From Acidobacteriota bacterium (GTDB taxonomy: Bacteria; Acidobacteriota; Blastocatellia; Pyrinomonadales; Pyrinomonadaceae): a stretch of DNA of 40,268 nt. Below are positions 18,844-26,325 of this stretch, piece after piece. The stretch lies in assembly GCA_019242475.1 (NCBI GenBank), contig JAFAVK010000084.1, positions 1 to 40,268 on the forward strand, given 5' to 3'. How positions within the stretch are numbered: the stretch's first letter is position 1; each line of letters opens with the position of its first letter. Under the pieces are notes generated by a model, which ran no database searches, was not told where the DNA came from, and worked only from the letters and a program-made list of their open reading frames with translations. Made by a program: the position numbers and the translations under genes.

Positions 18844-19788
18844 TCAATCCTCGGCGAGGGCGCGGACGTGCGCGGCGACCGTGGCGCCGAGCGTCAGAAG
18901 GTTGTAGCCGCCTTCGAGGCACGAGACGAGGCGGCCCGCGCACGCCTCGCGCGCCCACTCCTTCGCCACGCGCGTTAAAGCGACGAAGTCTTCGTCCGTC
19001 AGCAGGAGCTGCCCCAGCGGGTCGCCCGCGTGCGAGTCGAAGCCGGCCGAGATGATGACGAGGTCGGGCTTGAACTTCGCGCCGATCTCTTCGAGCGCCG
19101 TCTCGAAGGCGCGGCGGTGCTCCGCGGCGGGCGTGCGCGCGCGCAGCGGCAGGTTCAGGGTGTAGCCGCGGCCGCGCCCGACGCCCGTCTCGGCGCGCGT
19201 GCCCGTGCCCGGGTACCAGGGGTACTGGTGCGCGGAGAAGAAGAAGACCGAGGGGTCGTCGTAGAAGATGCCCTGCGTGCCGTTGCCGTGGTGCACGTCC
19301 CAGTCGAGGACGGCCACGCGCTCGACCTCCTTGTGGTGGCGCTGCGCGTAGCGCGCCGCGACCGCCGCGGTGTTGAAGAGGCAGAAGCCCATCGCGCGGT
19401 CGCTGGTCGCGTGGTGTCCGGGCGGGCGCACGGGCAGGAAGGCGTTCTGCGCCTCGCCCTGCAAGACCATGTCCACGGCCCTGCACGCCCCGCCCGAAGC
19501 GCGCAGGGCGGCTTCGAGCGAGCGCATCGAGACGACCGTGTCCGCGTCGAGGTAGCCGACGCCTTCGCTCACCGCGCGCTCGACGTGTTTGAAGTGCTGC
19601 GGCGTGTGTGCGGCCTGCACGTCGCCGCGCGGCGCGGGCGTGGCCTGGACTTCGAGCAGGCGCGGCCACAGCTCGGCGTCGCCGCGCAGCGCCTGCATCA
19701 CGACCGCGTAGCGCTCTGGGCTTTCGGGGTGGCCGGGGCCTGTGTCGTGCTGCTCGAAGACGGGGTGATGGATGATGGCCGTCGTCAT
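18844..19788 (-). CDS. Class II histone-deacetylase-family amidohydrolase
   Basis: A 314-residue arginase-fold zinc hydrolase of the HDAC/AcuC/acetylpolyamine amidohydrolase superfamily. Hallmarks are [14 protein letters not shown] near the start, RPPGHHA (catalytic His pair), [12 protein letters not shown] (zinc ligands Asp and His) and [13 protein letters not shown] (third ligand). Bacterial members remove acetyl groups from small molecules or proteins; the substrate cannot be read from the sequence. ATG 19788 ([11 protein letters not shown]) is chosen because family homology starts there rather than at the in-frame codon 12 residues earlier. Confidence 0.92.
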   Translation of the reverse strand: MTTAIIHHPVFEQHDTGPGHPESPERYAVVMQALRGDAELWPRLLEVQATPAPRGDVQAAHTPQHFKHVERAVSEGVGYLDADTVVSMRSLEAALRASGGACRAVDMVLQGEAQNAFLPVRPPGHHATSDRAMGFCLFNTAAVAARYAQRHHKEVERVAVLDWDVHHGNGTQGIFYDDPSVFFFSAHQYPWYPGTGTRAETGVGRGRGYTLNLPLRARTPAAEHRRAFETALEEIGAKFKPDLVIISAGFDSHAGDPLGQLLLTDEDFVALTRVAKEWAREACAGRLVSCLEGGYNLLTLGATVAAHVRALAED

Positions 19789-20052
19789 GCGGCCGATTAT
19801 GTGCGAGGGTCTGGGCGAGGTCAAACAACAGTCAGACGGCGAGCATTGATTCGATACGGCTGGACGATGTTTACCATGCGGCGGCGGACGGGCTCGAAGT
19901 CGCCCGCACTTTTAAGGCTCCGGTTTTCTTCAACTTAAAGCGGCCGCGGCGCCCGGCGTGCAAAGGGAATGGTGTTTGCTCAAGGCTACTGCGTAATCTT
20001 CTCTCCCGTTCTAAATCTGGAGATGATTGAAGCAGCGGAAGGAGTTTTGAGC

Positions 20053-20460
20053 ATGAGAAAATTTTCGGTCAGTCTACTCTGTCTCCTTTTCCTTGTGGCG
20101 AGCCTGTCGTTCGACGCGTCGGCGCAGACGAGGAGAAAGCATTCGCGGTTCGGGCGTAAGTCGCGGACGGCGGCGATGATCGTGGGCGGCGCGGCCGTCG
20201 GCGGGCTCATCGGCGGCAAGAAGGGCGCGGCCATAGGCGCGGGCGGCGCGGGCACCTACGCCTTCAACCGCAGGGCGGCGCGGCGCCACTTCAGCCCGCG
20301 CACGCGCACCATCGGCGCGACGGCCAGCGGCGCGTCGCTCGGCGCGGGCGTCGGCGGCGCGGTCGGCCACGGGCGCGGCGCGGCCGCGGGCGCCCTCCTC
20401 GGCGGCACGGGCGGGTATCTCTACCGCCGCCATAAGAGAAGCCTCCCCCGCCGCTACTGA
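20053..20460 (+). CDS. Exported glycine-zipper protein
   Basis: A 135-residue protein with a signal peptide (MRKFSVSLLCLLFLVASLSF, cleavage near ASA-QT). Two glycine-zipper segments follow: AAMIVGGAAVGGLIGGKKGA and ASGASLGAGVGGAVGHGRGA, with Arg/His-rich stretches between them. Glycine zippers of this kind pack membrane helices in outer-membrane proteins. ATG 20053 has AAGGAG 12 nt upstream; an in-frame upstream start has none. The 264-nt gap to the divergent HDAC gene holds no other feature I can support. Confidence 0.75.
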   Translation: MRKFSVSLLCLLFLVASLSFDASAQTRRKHSRFGRKSRTAAMIVGGAAVGGLIGGKKGAAIGAGGAGTYAFNRRAARRHFSPRTRTIGATASGASLGAGVGGAVGHGRGAAAGALLGGTGGYLYRRHKRSLPRRY

Positions 20461-20485
20461 GGCGGTCGTGGGCACAGACGCAGAC

Positions 20486-20522
20486 GGGGAGCGGAGGGCC
20501 GAGCTGCCTCCGCTCCCCTTTG
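20486..20522 (+). terminator. Terminator after glycine-zipper gene
   Basis: GGGGAGCGGAGG (20486-20497) pairs perfectly with CCTCCGCTCCCC (20507-20518) around a 9-nt loop, with TTTGT following. Confidence 0.6.
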
Positions 20523-20610
20523 TCGGGCGCTTGCGTGCGTCCGCTTCTTTGGAACAAACTACCCTCGCGCAAGGTTCGCTTACTTCTAAGAGCCAAGGAG
20601 CAGAGGCTTC

Positions 20611-21300
20611 ATGTCATACGACGAAGAGCAGCAGAAGCGTAGTCGGGTCGTGATCGAGACGCCGAACGCGCGGCGCGAGGTGGTCGAGCAGAAGACGGTT
20701 CGCCAGCCGGCGCCGGGCTACTACCCGCCCGAGCGGCGCGGGTACTCGACGGGCGTCCTCGCCACGGTGGCGCTCCTAGCCATCGCGGCCACGGCCATCA
20801 TCTTCCTCTTTATAACGAACTCGCGCGACGACTCCTCGACCAACGTCAACATCAACGCGCGCGACGCGGCCGCGACGCAGCCGACGCCCTTCGCGCAGGC
20901 GCCCGTCATCGTCCAGACGCCGCTGCCGCAGCCGACGCCCATCATCGTCCAGGCGCCGACGACCGTCGCCCCGCCGCCGATCATCGTCCAGGCGCCGCCG
21001 CCGGGGACGACGACCGCCGCGCCGCCGACCACGACCGCGCCGCCCGCCTCCACGGCGCCGCCGGCCGCGGCCGCGGGGCACGACGACGCGACGCTCCAAA
21101 CGAAGATCGACAAGGCGTTCGCGGACGACCCGGCGGTCTCGGCGGCCACCATCGACGCGACGGTCGTCAACGGCCGCGTCCGCCTCTCCGGCACGGTCAA
21201 CTCCGACGCCGTCAAGCAGCGCGCCGAGCGCCTCGCCTACGCCGTCAAAGGCGTCCTCGGCGTGGACAACAAGATCACCGTTACGGCGGGGACGCCGTAA
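20611..21300 (+). CDS. Single-span membrane BON-domain protein
   Basis: A 229-residue protein. A basic cytosolic head leads into a transmembrane helix near 48-70 (GVLATVALLAIAATAIIFLF). A Pro/Thr/Ala-rich stalk of about 75 residues, with repeated PIIVQAP units, follows. The C-terminal BON domain (about 150-229) has LQTKIDKAFADDP, VNGRVRLSGTVNSDAVKQRA and VKGVLGVDNKI. BON domains bind phospholipid at bacterial envelopes. The architecture suggests a periplasmic domain held away from the inner membrane. AAGGAG lies 12 nt before the ATG. Confidence 0.83.
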   Translation: MSYDEEQQKRSRVVIETPNARREVVEQKTVRQPAPGYYPPERRGYSTGVLATVALLAIAATAIIFLFITNSRDDSSTNVNINARDAAATQPTPFAQAPVIVQTPLPQPTPIIVQAPTTVAPPPIIVQAPPPGTTTAAPPTTTAPPASTAPPAAAAGHDDATLQTKIDKAFADDPAVSAATIDATVVNGRVRLSGTVNSDAVKQRAERLAYAVKGVLGVDNKITVTAGTP

Positions 21301-21305
21301 GAATT

Positions 21306-21412
21306 CGTAAACCGTAAACCGTGAACCGTGACAAGAGGAAGGCATTCCTTCTTGTCACGGTTCACGGTTTACGCGCTTTTATCTTGTCACGGTTTACGGT
21401 TCACGGTTCACG
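21306..21412. repeat. Heptamer-based inverted repeat, GTGAACC family (copy 3)
   Basis: Perfect 23-bp arms (21313-21335 with 21351-21373), with an extra left unit at 21306, enclose AGGAAGGCATTCCTT-type loop sequence. A third arm is at 21383-21412. It is nearly identical over most of its length to 16264-16381. It lies between convergent genes. Confidence 0.9.
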
Positions 21413-21418
21413 CCTTCC

Positions 21419-21577
21419 TCAGTACCCTTCCGTGTGGTGGCGCAGCCATTCGTCAATCTCTGCGTCGGTCGGGTCGCGGTTCAGCTCCTCGCGCAGGCGG
21501 CCGGCGGCCACCTCGCGCTCGTCGCGCGCGGCGTCCGCGAGCGTTTCGCCGCCGTCGGTCTCGGGCGAGTCACCCAC
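21419..21577 (-). CDS. Small acidic protein, 52 residues
   Basis: A GTG start at 21577 preceded by GAGGAGGAG gives MGDSPETDGGETLADAARDE and continues to a C-terminus DEWLRHHTEGY. It is acidic and helical in character, with a DPTDAEIDEWL segment that could be a short helix pair. It has no membrane segment or cysteine. The strong ribosome site and the GC-rich third codon positions support a real gene. It lies 71 nt before the MFS start in the reverse reading sense, downstream of the MFS gene, and may be its co-transcribed partner. The family is not recognised. Confidence 0.6.
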   Translation of the reverse strand: MGDSPETDGGETLADAARDEREVAAGRLREELNRDPTDAEIDEWLRHHTEGY

Positions 21578-21648
21578 TGCTGTTTCTCCTCCTCACGTGT
21601 TCTCAGGTTGCGGCCGATGGTAGGCCCGAACGTCACGCGGTGGCAAGC

Positions 21649-22947
21649 TCAGTCGTGTGCGAAGCGGTAGCGGAGCAGCTCGCGCGCGCGCAGGGCCGTG
21701 ACGCCGACCGCCGCGAGGCAGCAGACGCCGCCGAGGATGACCGAGAAGGGGGCGCCGGCCGCGGCCGCGACCAGCCCCGCCTCCAGCTCGCCGAGCTGCG
21801 GCCCGCCCATGAAGAAGATCATGTTGACGGAGGTCATACGGCCGCGCAGGCGGTCGGGCGTGATGAGCTGGCGGATGGTCTGGCGGATGACCGTGCTCAC
21901 GGTGTCGGCCGCGCCCGAGAGCGCGAGCATGACGAGCGAGAGCCAGTACGTGCGCGAGAGCCCGAACCCCACCGTCGCCGCGCCGTAGACGGCGACCGAG
22001 ACGAGCACCGCGAGGCCGGGCCGGCGCCACCCCGAGCCGCGGCGCGTGAGCAGGAGCCCCGTCAGCACCGCGCCGAAGGCCGAGGCCGCCGCGAGCACGC
22101 CGTAGCCGTGCTCGCCCACTTGCAGCACGTCGCGCGCGAAGATGGGCAGCAGCGCCGTCGCCGACGCGAAGAAGGTCGCCACGAAGTCCAGGGACATCGT
22201 CTGCACCATGATCGGCGTCCGCCAGACGAACCGCAGCCCCTCCTTCAGAGATTCGAGACTCACGCGCGCCAGCTCCTCCGCCTTCCCCTTCCCCGACGCG
22301 CGCATCAGGAGCACGGCCGCGATGACCGAGAGGAACGAGACGGCGTTGAAGGCGTAGACGGCCGCCGGCCCGTAGCGCGCCAGCACCACGCCGCCGAGCA
22401 CAGGCCCCGCGACCAGTGCGATCTGGAAGGAGACGAAGCCGAGGCTGACCGCGTTCGGGAAGTCGCGCGCGGGCACGAGCGAAGGGAGCAGCGCCTGGCG
22501 CGCGGGGTTGTCGAAGGCGATGGCCGCCGAGGAGAGCGCCGTCAGCACGTAGATGGGCCAGACGTGTTGAAGTCCCGCGGCGGTCACGACGGCCAGCACG
22601 GCGGCGCAGGCGAGCATGACGGTCTGCGTGACGACGATGAGGCGCTTGCGGTCTACGGCGTCGGCGACGACCCCGCCGACGAGCGAGCAGACGACGATGG
22701 GCAGCACGCGCACGAGCCCGACGAGGCCGAGCGCCGCGGCCGCCGCCTTCTCGCCGTAGGGGCGCATGAGGAGGTAGACGTGCCAGTTGATCGTCACGAC
22801 CTGCATCTGCGAGCCGGTGATGGAGAGGAACTGCCCCGTCCAGAGCAGCCGGAAGTCCCTGTGGCGCAGCGCGGCGAAGGCGGTGCGGCGGCCGGCCGGT
22901 TCCGCGCCGTCGGCGGCCGCGGGCGTCGGGTTGTCGGTTGCGCTCAA
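21649..22947 (-). CDS. Major facilitator superfamily exporter (MFS_3/EntS-like)
   Basis: A 432-residue membrane transporter with about 12 hydrophobic helices. The opening FAALRHRDFRLLWTGQFLSITGSQMQVVTINWHVY is typical of the enterobactin-exporter-like MFS group, and the loop between helices 2 and 3 reads GGVVADAVDRKRLI, the conserved MFS motif A region. It may export a small molecule or drug; the substrate cannot be told. The start is TTG 22947 after an Ala/Pro-rich lead. The small ORF at 21419-21577 lies just downstream. Confidence 0.88.
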   Translation of the reverse strand: MSATDNPTPAAADGAEPAGRRTAFAALRHRDFRLLWTGQFLSITGSQMQVVTINWHVYLLMRPYGEKAAAAALGLVGLVRVLPIVVCSLVGGVVADAVDRKRLIVVTQTVMLACAAVLAVVTAAGLQHVWPIYVLTALSSAAIAFDNPARQALLPSLVPARDFPNAVSLGFVSFQIALVAGPVLGGVVLARYGPAAVYAFNAVSFLSVIAAVLLMRASGKGKAEELARVSLESLKEGLRFVWRTPIMVQTMSLDFVATFFASATALLPIFARDVLQVGEHGYGVLAAASAFGAVLTGLLLTRRGSGWRRPGLAVLVSVAVYGAATVGFGLSRTYWLSLVMLALSGAADTVSTVIRQTIRQLITPDRLRGRMTSVNMIFFMGGPQLGELEAGLVAAAAGAPFSVILGGVCCLAAVGVTALRARELLRYRFAHD

Positions 22948-23098
22948 GCGAAAGATGGCCCCTGAATCGTAGATGAAAATGAGTCCGCCGACAGAGTATC
23001 AGAGCCCCGTGTCGGGGGCGACCGCTGCAACTCGCGGGGGGCGTGCTTCATCTAAGTTTGTGAACAAATAACAGTCATACACAAGGGGTGAGGTGAAG

Positions 23099-23662
23099 AT
23101 GAAAGCAATCATGAATAGAGTTATCGCACTCGTCGCGGCGTTGGTCGTCGCGGCGTCGGTGGCGGTGGCGGCCCCGGCGGAACAGCCGGGCCAGCGCGCC
23201 GCCTACGAGCAGTTGGCGAAGAGGGTGCGGAAGGAGTTGGTGACGCTGCCGTGGTACGGCGTCTTCGACAACCTGGCGTACGAGATCGACGGCTCGACCG
23301 TGACGCTCTCGGGTCAGGTCGTGCAGCCCTCGACGCGCAAGGACGCGGAGCGCCGCGTGCGCAAGCTGGCGGGCGTCGAGCGCGTGGTCAACAACATCGA
23401 GGTGCTGCCGCTCTCCGGCTTCGACGACTCGATCCGCGCGAACACGTACCGCGCGCTGCTAGGTTGGAACAGCCCGCTCTTCCGCTACGGGCGCGGGGTG
23501 AACCCTTCGATCCACATCGTCGTCAACGGCGGGCACGTCACGCTCGAAGGCGTCGTCTCCAGCGAGGGCGACCGGCGGCTGGCCTACATGCTGGCGAACT
23601 CCGTCCCCGGCGTCTTCTCCGTGACGAACAACCTCCGCAACGAGAACGCGCGCGCGCGCTGA
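23099..23662 (+). CDS. Exported double BON-domain protein
   Basis: A 187-residue exported protein. A signal peptide (NRVIALVAALVVAASVAVAA, cleavage near VAA-PA) precedes two BON domains: residues about 40-110 (LPWYGVFDNLAYEIDGSTVTLSGQV with VERVVNNIEVLP) and 115-185 (IHIVVNGGHVTLEGVVSSEGDRRLA with PGVFSVTNNL). Double BON proteins such as OsmY act in the periplasm and bind membrane surfaces. ATG 23099 has a purine-rich AGGTGAAG before it. It is separated from the convergent hypothetical gene by a 42-bp hairpin. Confidence 0.87.
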   Translation: MKAIMNRVIALVAALVVAASVAVAAPAEQPGQRAAYEQLAKRVRKELVTLPWYGVFDNLAYEIDGSTVTLSGQVVQPSTRKDAERRVRKLAGVERVVNNIEVLPLSGFDDSIRANTYRALLGWNSPLFRYGRGVNPSIHIVVNGGHVTLEGVVSSEGDRRLAYMLANSVPGVFSVTNNLRNENARAR

Positions 23663-23678
23663 GCCTGGGCGGAGTAAC

Positions 23679-23772
23679 AACAGAACCGCGAGCGGTAGCG
23701 AGCGGGTGCGGGTGACATCAGAGATACGTTTGATGTCACCCGCACCCGCTCGCTACCGCTCGCGGTTCTGTT
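23679..23772. terminator. 42-bp perfect hairpin between convergent genes
   Basis: The arms 23679-23720 and 23731-23772 are exactly complementary over 42 bp around a 10-nt loop (GAGATACGTT). The stem contains a near-repeat of GCGAGCGGTA/GCGAGCGGGT decamers. It ends one nucleotide before the stop codon of the minus-strand gene and within 17 nt of the plus-strand stop, with TTTT on the right side. It can serve as a two-way terminator but is far longer than termination requires. Confidence 0.8.
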
Positions 23773-24465
23773 TTAAGGGACGAAGGTGGCCGTCACGATG
23801 TCCGACCACTCGCCGGTGGCTTGGTCGCGGAGGATGTAACGGGCGCGGTACTGTCTCGCCTCCGGCCTGCCAGCCTCCGCGGGCGGCCGGTCGTCTATGT
23901 AGGGGCTGTAGCTGTCAACCCCGAGTGTCTGCCAGTCGTCCTCACCGGCGCGGCGGCTCTCAATCACCACGCCGTCGAACTTCTCCTTGGTGAAATCGAC
24001 TTGCACCGTCCCCGGCCCGTTCGAGCGCGCCTTCAGCGTGGGCTTGGGCGTCGCGTCGGGCGCGGAGGGGCCGCCCTCGGGGCCTATGATGCCGAGGTCG
24101 AGGCCGACGACCTCGTTGTAGCCGGGCGCGAGCTGTATGCGCTGCACGAGGTTGCGCAGACGCGGGAGGATGCCCGGCGGAACGACAGCGGGCGCCGTCG
24201 CCGTCGCGGGGGGCGGGGGCAGGGCGCCGCCCGCCCTGCCTATCGGCCCCGTCAACACCATATTCTTGTAGGAGGTGCGCGCCTGTAGCGCTGACTTGTA
24301 GGTCGGCAGGAGATCGCCGAGCAGGTAGTTGAGCATGGCGGCGTCTGCCTTGACGGCGTTGACCTCGGCCTCGGTGAAGCCGAGCGCCGGGGCATGCGCT
24401 TCAAATGAGGTTGAGAAGTTGTTGAGCCAGAGCGCTAGCTCTGTGTCGGTACGCGGGATTGGCAT
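23773..24465 (-). CDS. Hypothetical protein with C-terminal fibronectin-type-III-like region
   Basis: A 230-residue protein without signal peptide. The N-terminal 75 residues are predicted helical (TDTELALWLNNFSTSFEAHA, LGFTEAEVNAVKADAAMLNY). A Pro/Ala linker follows (PPPPATATAPAVVPP), then a C-terminal beta region from about 140 (VQVDFTKEKFDGVVIESRRA ... YRARYILRDQATGEWSDIV) resembling an Fn3 domain. I recall similar uncharacterised proteins in other bacteria but know no function. A purine-rich AAAGAAAGGA lies 8 nt before the ATG. Confidence 0.75.
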   Translation of the reverse strand: MPIPRTDTELALWLNNFSTSFEAHAPALGFTEAEVNAVKADAAMLNYLLGDLLPTYKSALQARTSYKNMVLTGPIGRAGGALPPPPATATAPAVVPPGILPRLRNLVQRIQLAPGYNEVVGLDLGIIGPEGGPSAPDATPKPTLKARSNGPGTVQVDFTKEKFDGVVIESRRAGEDDWQTLGVDSYSPYIDDRPPAEAGRPEARQYRARYILRDQATGEWSDIVTATFVP

Positions 24466-24688
24466 ACGTGCGGTTCCTTTCTTTCTGGAAGGGTTGTGAG
24501 CGTGGACGGCGAGTAGCGTCGCCCCTGAGAGTGCGCCCGCGGGTTCTGCGCGCCCCGGCGGGGCGGCCGTGCATACGTGAGGGCGGCCTCCCGGGGTGCG
24601 CCGGGATTCTACACACGCCCGCCGCCCCCTGGCAACGATTTTCTCGCACCCGCCGCGCCGCCCCGGCTACCCGCCGACCCCGAACGGT
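24466..24688. other. Non-coding leader between hypothetical gene and minisatellite
   Basis: Upstream of the minus-strand gene, this C-rich stretch has frames on both strands but none with a credible start and ribosome site. It grades into the 21-bp repeat array, and a degenerate unit may begin near 24668. Confidence 0.4.
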
Positions 24689-24960
24689 GACTCGCCGCGG
24701 CCGTGCGGCGACCCGCCACGGCGCCGCAGCACCGCCCTGCACGGCCGCAGAACCGTTCCGCGGCGGCTGAGCGACTCCGCACGGCTGCAAGCCCCTTCCG
24801 CGCGCCCGCGGAGCCGTTCTGCAAGGCTGCAAAATGGTTCTGCACGCCCGCACAACCCCTCCGCACGCAGCAACACGGTTCCGCAACGCCGCACCGACCC
24901 GCCGCACGGCCGCGGCGACCTCCCGCAGCCCCGCAGCGTCCTCCCACAACCGGGTTACCC
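24689..24960. repeat. 21-bp-period degenerate minisatellite, 13 units
   Basis: Thirteen consecutive units, twelve of 21 bp and one of 20 bp, fit a consensus close to NNNTYCGCACGGCYGCANNN. Examples start at 24710 (GACCCGCCACGGCGCCGCAG), 24773 (GACTCCGCACGGCTGCAAGC) and 24815 (CGTTCTGCAAGGCTGCAAAA). The plus strand is strongly C-biased. Frames crossing it would encode 7-residue repeats, but the 20-bp unit shifts the frame and no start site is convincing. It lies in the divergent gap upstream of the HslV-like gene. Confidence 0.7.
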
Positions 24961-25152
24961 GGCTCTGCCTAAAAGCCCATTTGAAGCCTGAGTTTTGGGC
25001 AGATGAAAAGGTTTTTGGGCAAGGCTCTTAACTGAAAGGGCTTGCGAATGTATACCGGGGGTCTTGAAAAGTTCGGGGAACAGCCACACAATGCGGGCGG
25101 CCTCAGACCGCTCCGACACTCTAAGCCTAAGCGACCCCGAAGGAGAAAGCGC
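24961..25152 (+). other. Leader region of the HslV-like gene
   Basis: Lower-GC sequence between the minisatellite and the GTG at 25153. An in-frame TTG at 25042 would add 37 residues, but AGGAGA sits 7 nt before the GTG. No clear -35/-10 pair is visible. Confidence 0.4.
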
Positions 25153-26223
25153 GTGACTCTGATTGCTGCTTTCAGATGCACCCTACGTGGCGGCGAAAAA
25201 TGCGTTGCTATCTGTGCGGACACGCAAGAGACGCGAGGCGAATACCGCGTGCCCGTTAAAAAGATTGCCGTCCAAGACCGCGGTAGTTATCAATTAGTAG
25301 TCGGCGGGGCGGGCGAACTAGGCGACCTGATTGACGACTTTGCGGAAACGCTCGGATTAGCTGCGGAGGGCTGGGAGGCGGGACTTGGCGAGCAAGTCAT
25401 AAGGAATAAAATCAAAAGGCTCTTGATAGACTTCAATAAGAACGAAGTGGCGCACTACCCCCCGCCGTATGACAAGCTCCTTGAGTTCATTATCTGCCTG
25501 AAAGACAAGAACGCGCCCGATATCCACCTGTGGAAAGCAAGCGCCACGGGGCTACGGGTTGTAACCGATTTTGCGCTTATAGGAAGAGGCGAGGACTTTT
25601 ACAAGCCACAGGTGGAAAGGCTGTATCGCCCCGACCTATCAATGCCGCAAGCCTTCTTACTCGGAACTTATGTGCTGTTACAGGCTAAAGAAACTATTAA
25701 CTCCATTGGCGGCCCGATTCACTCAATCGGGGCGAGCCCACAGGAAATCTTTCCGGTCTCCCCGGATTTAGTGCAAGACCTGGAACAACGTGTTACTGAG
25801 TTCAATGAAGCCTTGACACAACTCGTCTTAGCCTGTCCCGATGTAAGTCTAAGGCCCGTAGACTTCGAGAGCCTATTGAAAGACTTCGAGGCTCGCGTCA
25901 TGCAATTACGCGCCAAGTATCTTGGATACGCGGCAACCGCGTTGTTAGACCGCGTCGAGAACGACCCGAATTTTAAGCGGGAGCCGATGCCAAGCGTGCC
26001 GCCGGACACGCTCATCTCGCGCGGGGCTGACGGGCAGGCTTTTATCCTATCGCCGGAAGAAACGCGGGCTTATATCTTGGGCGCGGCAAATCCACTCACG
26101 CCGCCTGATTTTGAGGAAGATATCGATGCAGATATCTTAGACGCGGTAAATGAACTCATGCCGTTCGACCTTGAGGAAGAGAATCCGCCGCCAGACTCGC
26201 AAACGGTAGAGGAACACGACTAA
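25153..26223 (+). CDS. Stand-alone HslV/proteasome-like Ntn hydrolase with long C-terminal extension
   Basis: A 356-residue protein. Starting at GTG 25153 (AGGAGA 7 nt upstream) it reads M-TLIAAFRC, so loss of Met would expose Thr as the N-terminal nucleophile. The pattern follows HslV and proteasome beta subunits: VAICADTQETRG (compare D-G-Q-x-T-x-G), VKKI for the catalytic Lys, and LVVGGAGELGDLIDDF for the conserved GxAG..AD..L segment. HslV is about 175 residues; here roughly 150 extra residues add an acidic tail with two related units (ILGAANPLTPPDFEED and ILDAVNELMPFDLEEE). There is no hslU nearby. Codon use and GC are lower than in neighbouring genes, suggesting transfer. Confidence 0.65.
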   Translation: MTLIAAFRCTLRGGEKCVAICADTQETRGEYRVPVKKIAVQDRGSYQLVVGGAGELGDLIDDFAETLGLAAEGWEAGLGEQVIRNKIKRLLIDFNKNEVAHYPPPYDKLLEFIICLKDKNAPDIHLWKASATGLRVVTDFALIGRGEDFYKPQVERLYRPDLSMPQAFLLGTYVLLQAKETINSIGGPIHSIGASPQEIFPVSPDLVQDLEQRVTEFNEALTQLVLACPDVSLRPVDFESLLKDFEARVMQLRAKYLGYAATALLDRVENDPNFKREPMPSVPPDTLISRGADGQAFILSPEETRAYILGAANPLTPPDFEEDIDADILDAVNELMPFDLEEENPPPDSQTVEEHD

Positions 26224-26230
26224 CCCTCTA

Positions 26231-26277
26231 CGGCATAGAAGAAAGCCCCGCAACTTGCGGGGCTTTCTTCTATGCCG
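26231..26277. terminator. Bidirectional terminator, 23-bp palindromic arms
   Basis: The arms 26231-26253 and 26255-26277 are perfectly complementary with a single central C. The core GCCCCGCAA-C-TTGCGGGGC is flanked by A-rich and T-rich tracts (GAAGAAA / TTTCTTC), so it can terminate both the HslV-like gene and the convergent macroglobulin gene. Confidence 0.88.
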
Positions 26278-26325
26278 CCTCTGCCCAACACTTCGGCTTT
26301 CCTTTGTAGAATCCGCGCGCAGTGG

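Noticed and set aside
21328..22965. A 545-codon open frame antisense to the MFS gene
   Set aside because: It begins inside a repeat and gives an Arg/Glu/His-rich product typical of antisense frames in GC-rich DNA.
24401..24949. A 182-codon minus-strand frame with 7-residue periodicity
   Set aside because: The periodicity follows the 21-bp DNA repeat, the frame overlaps the start of the convincing gene at 24465 in another frame, and other frames are equally open.
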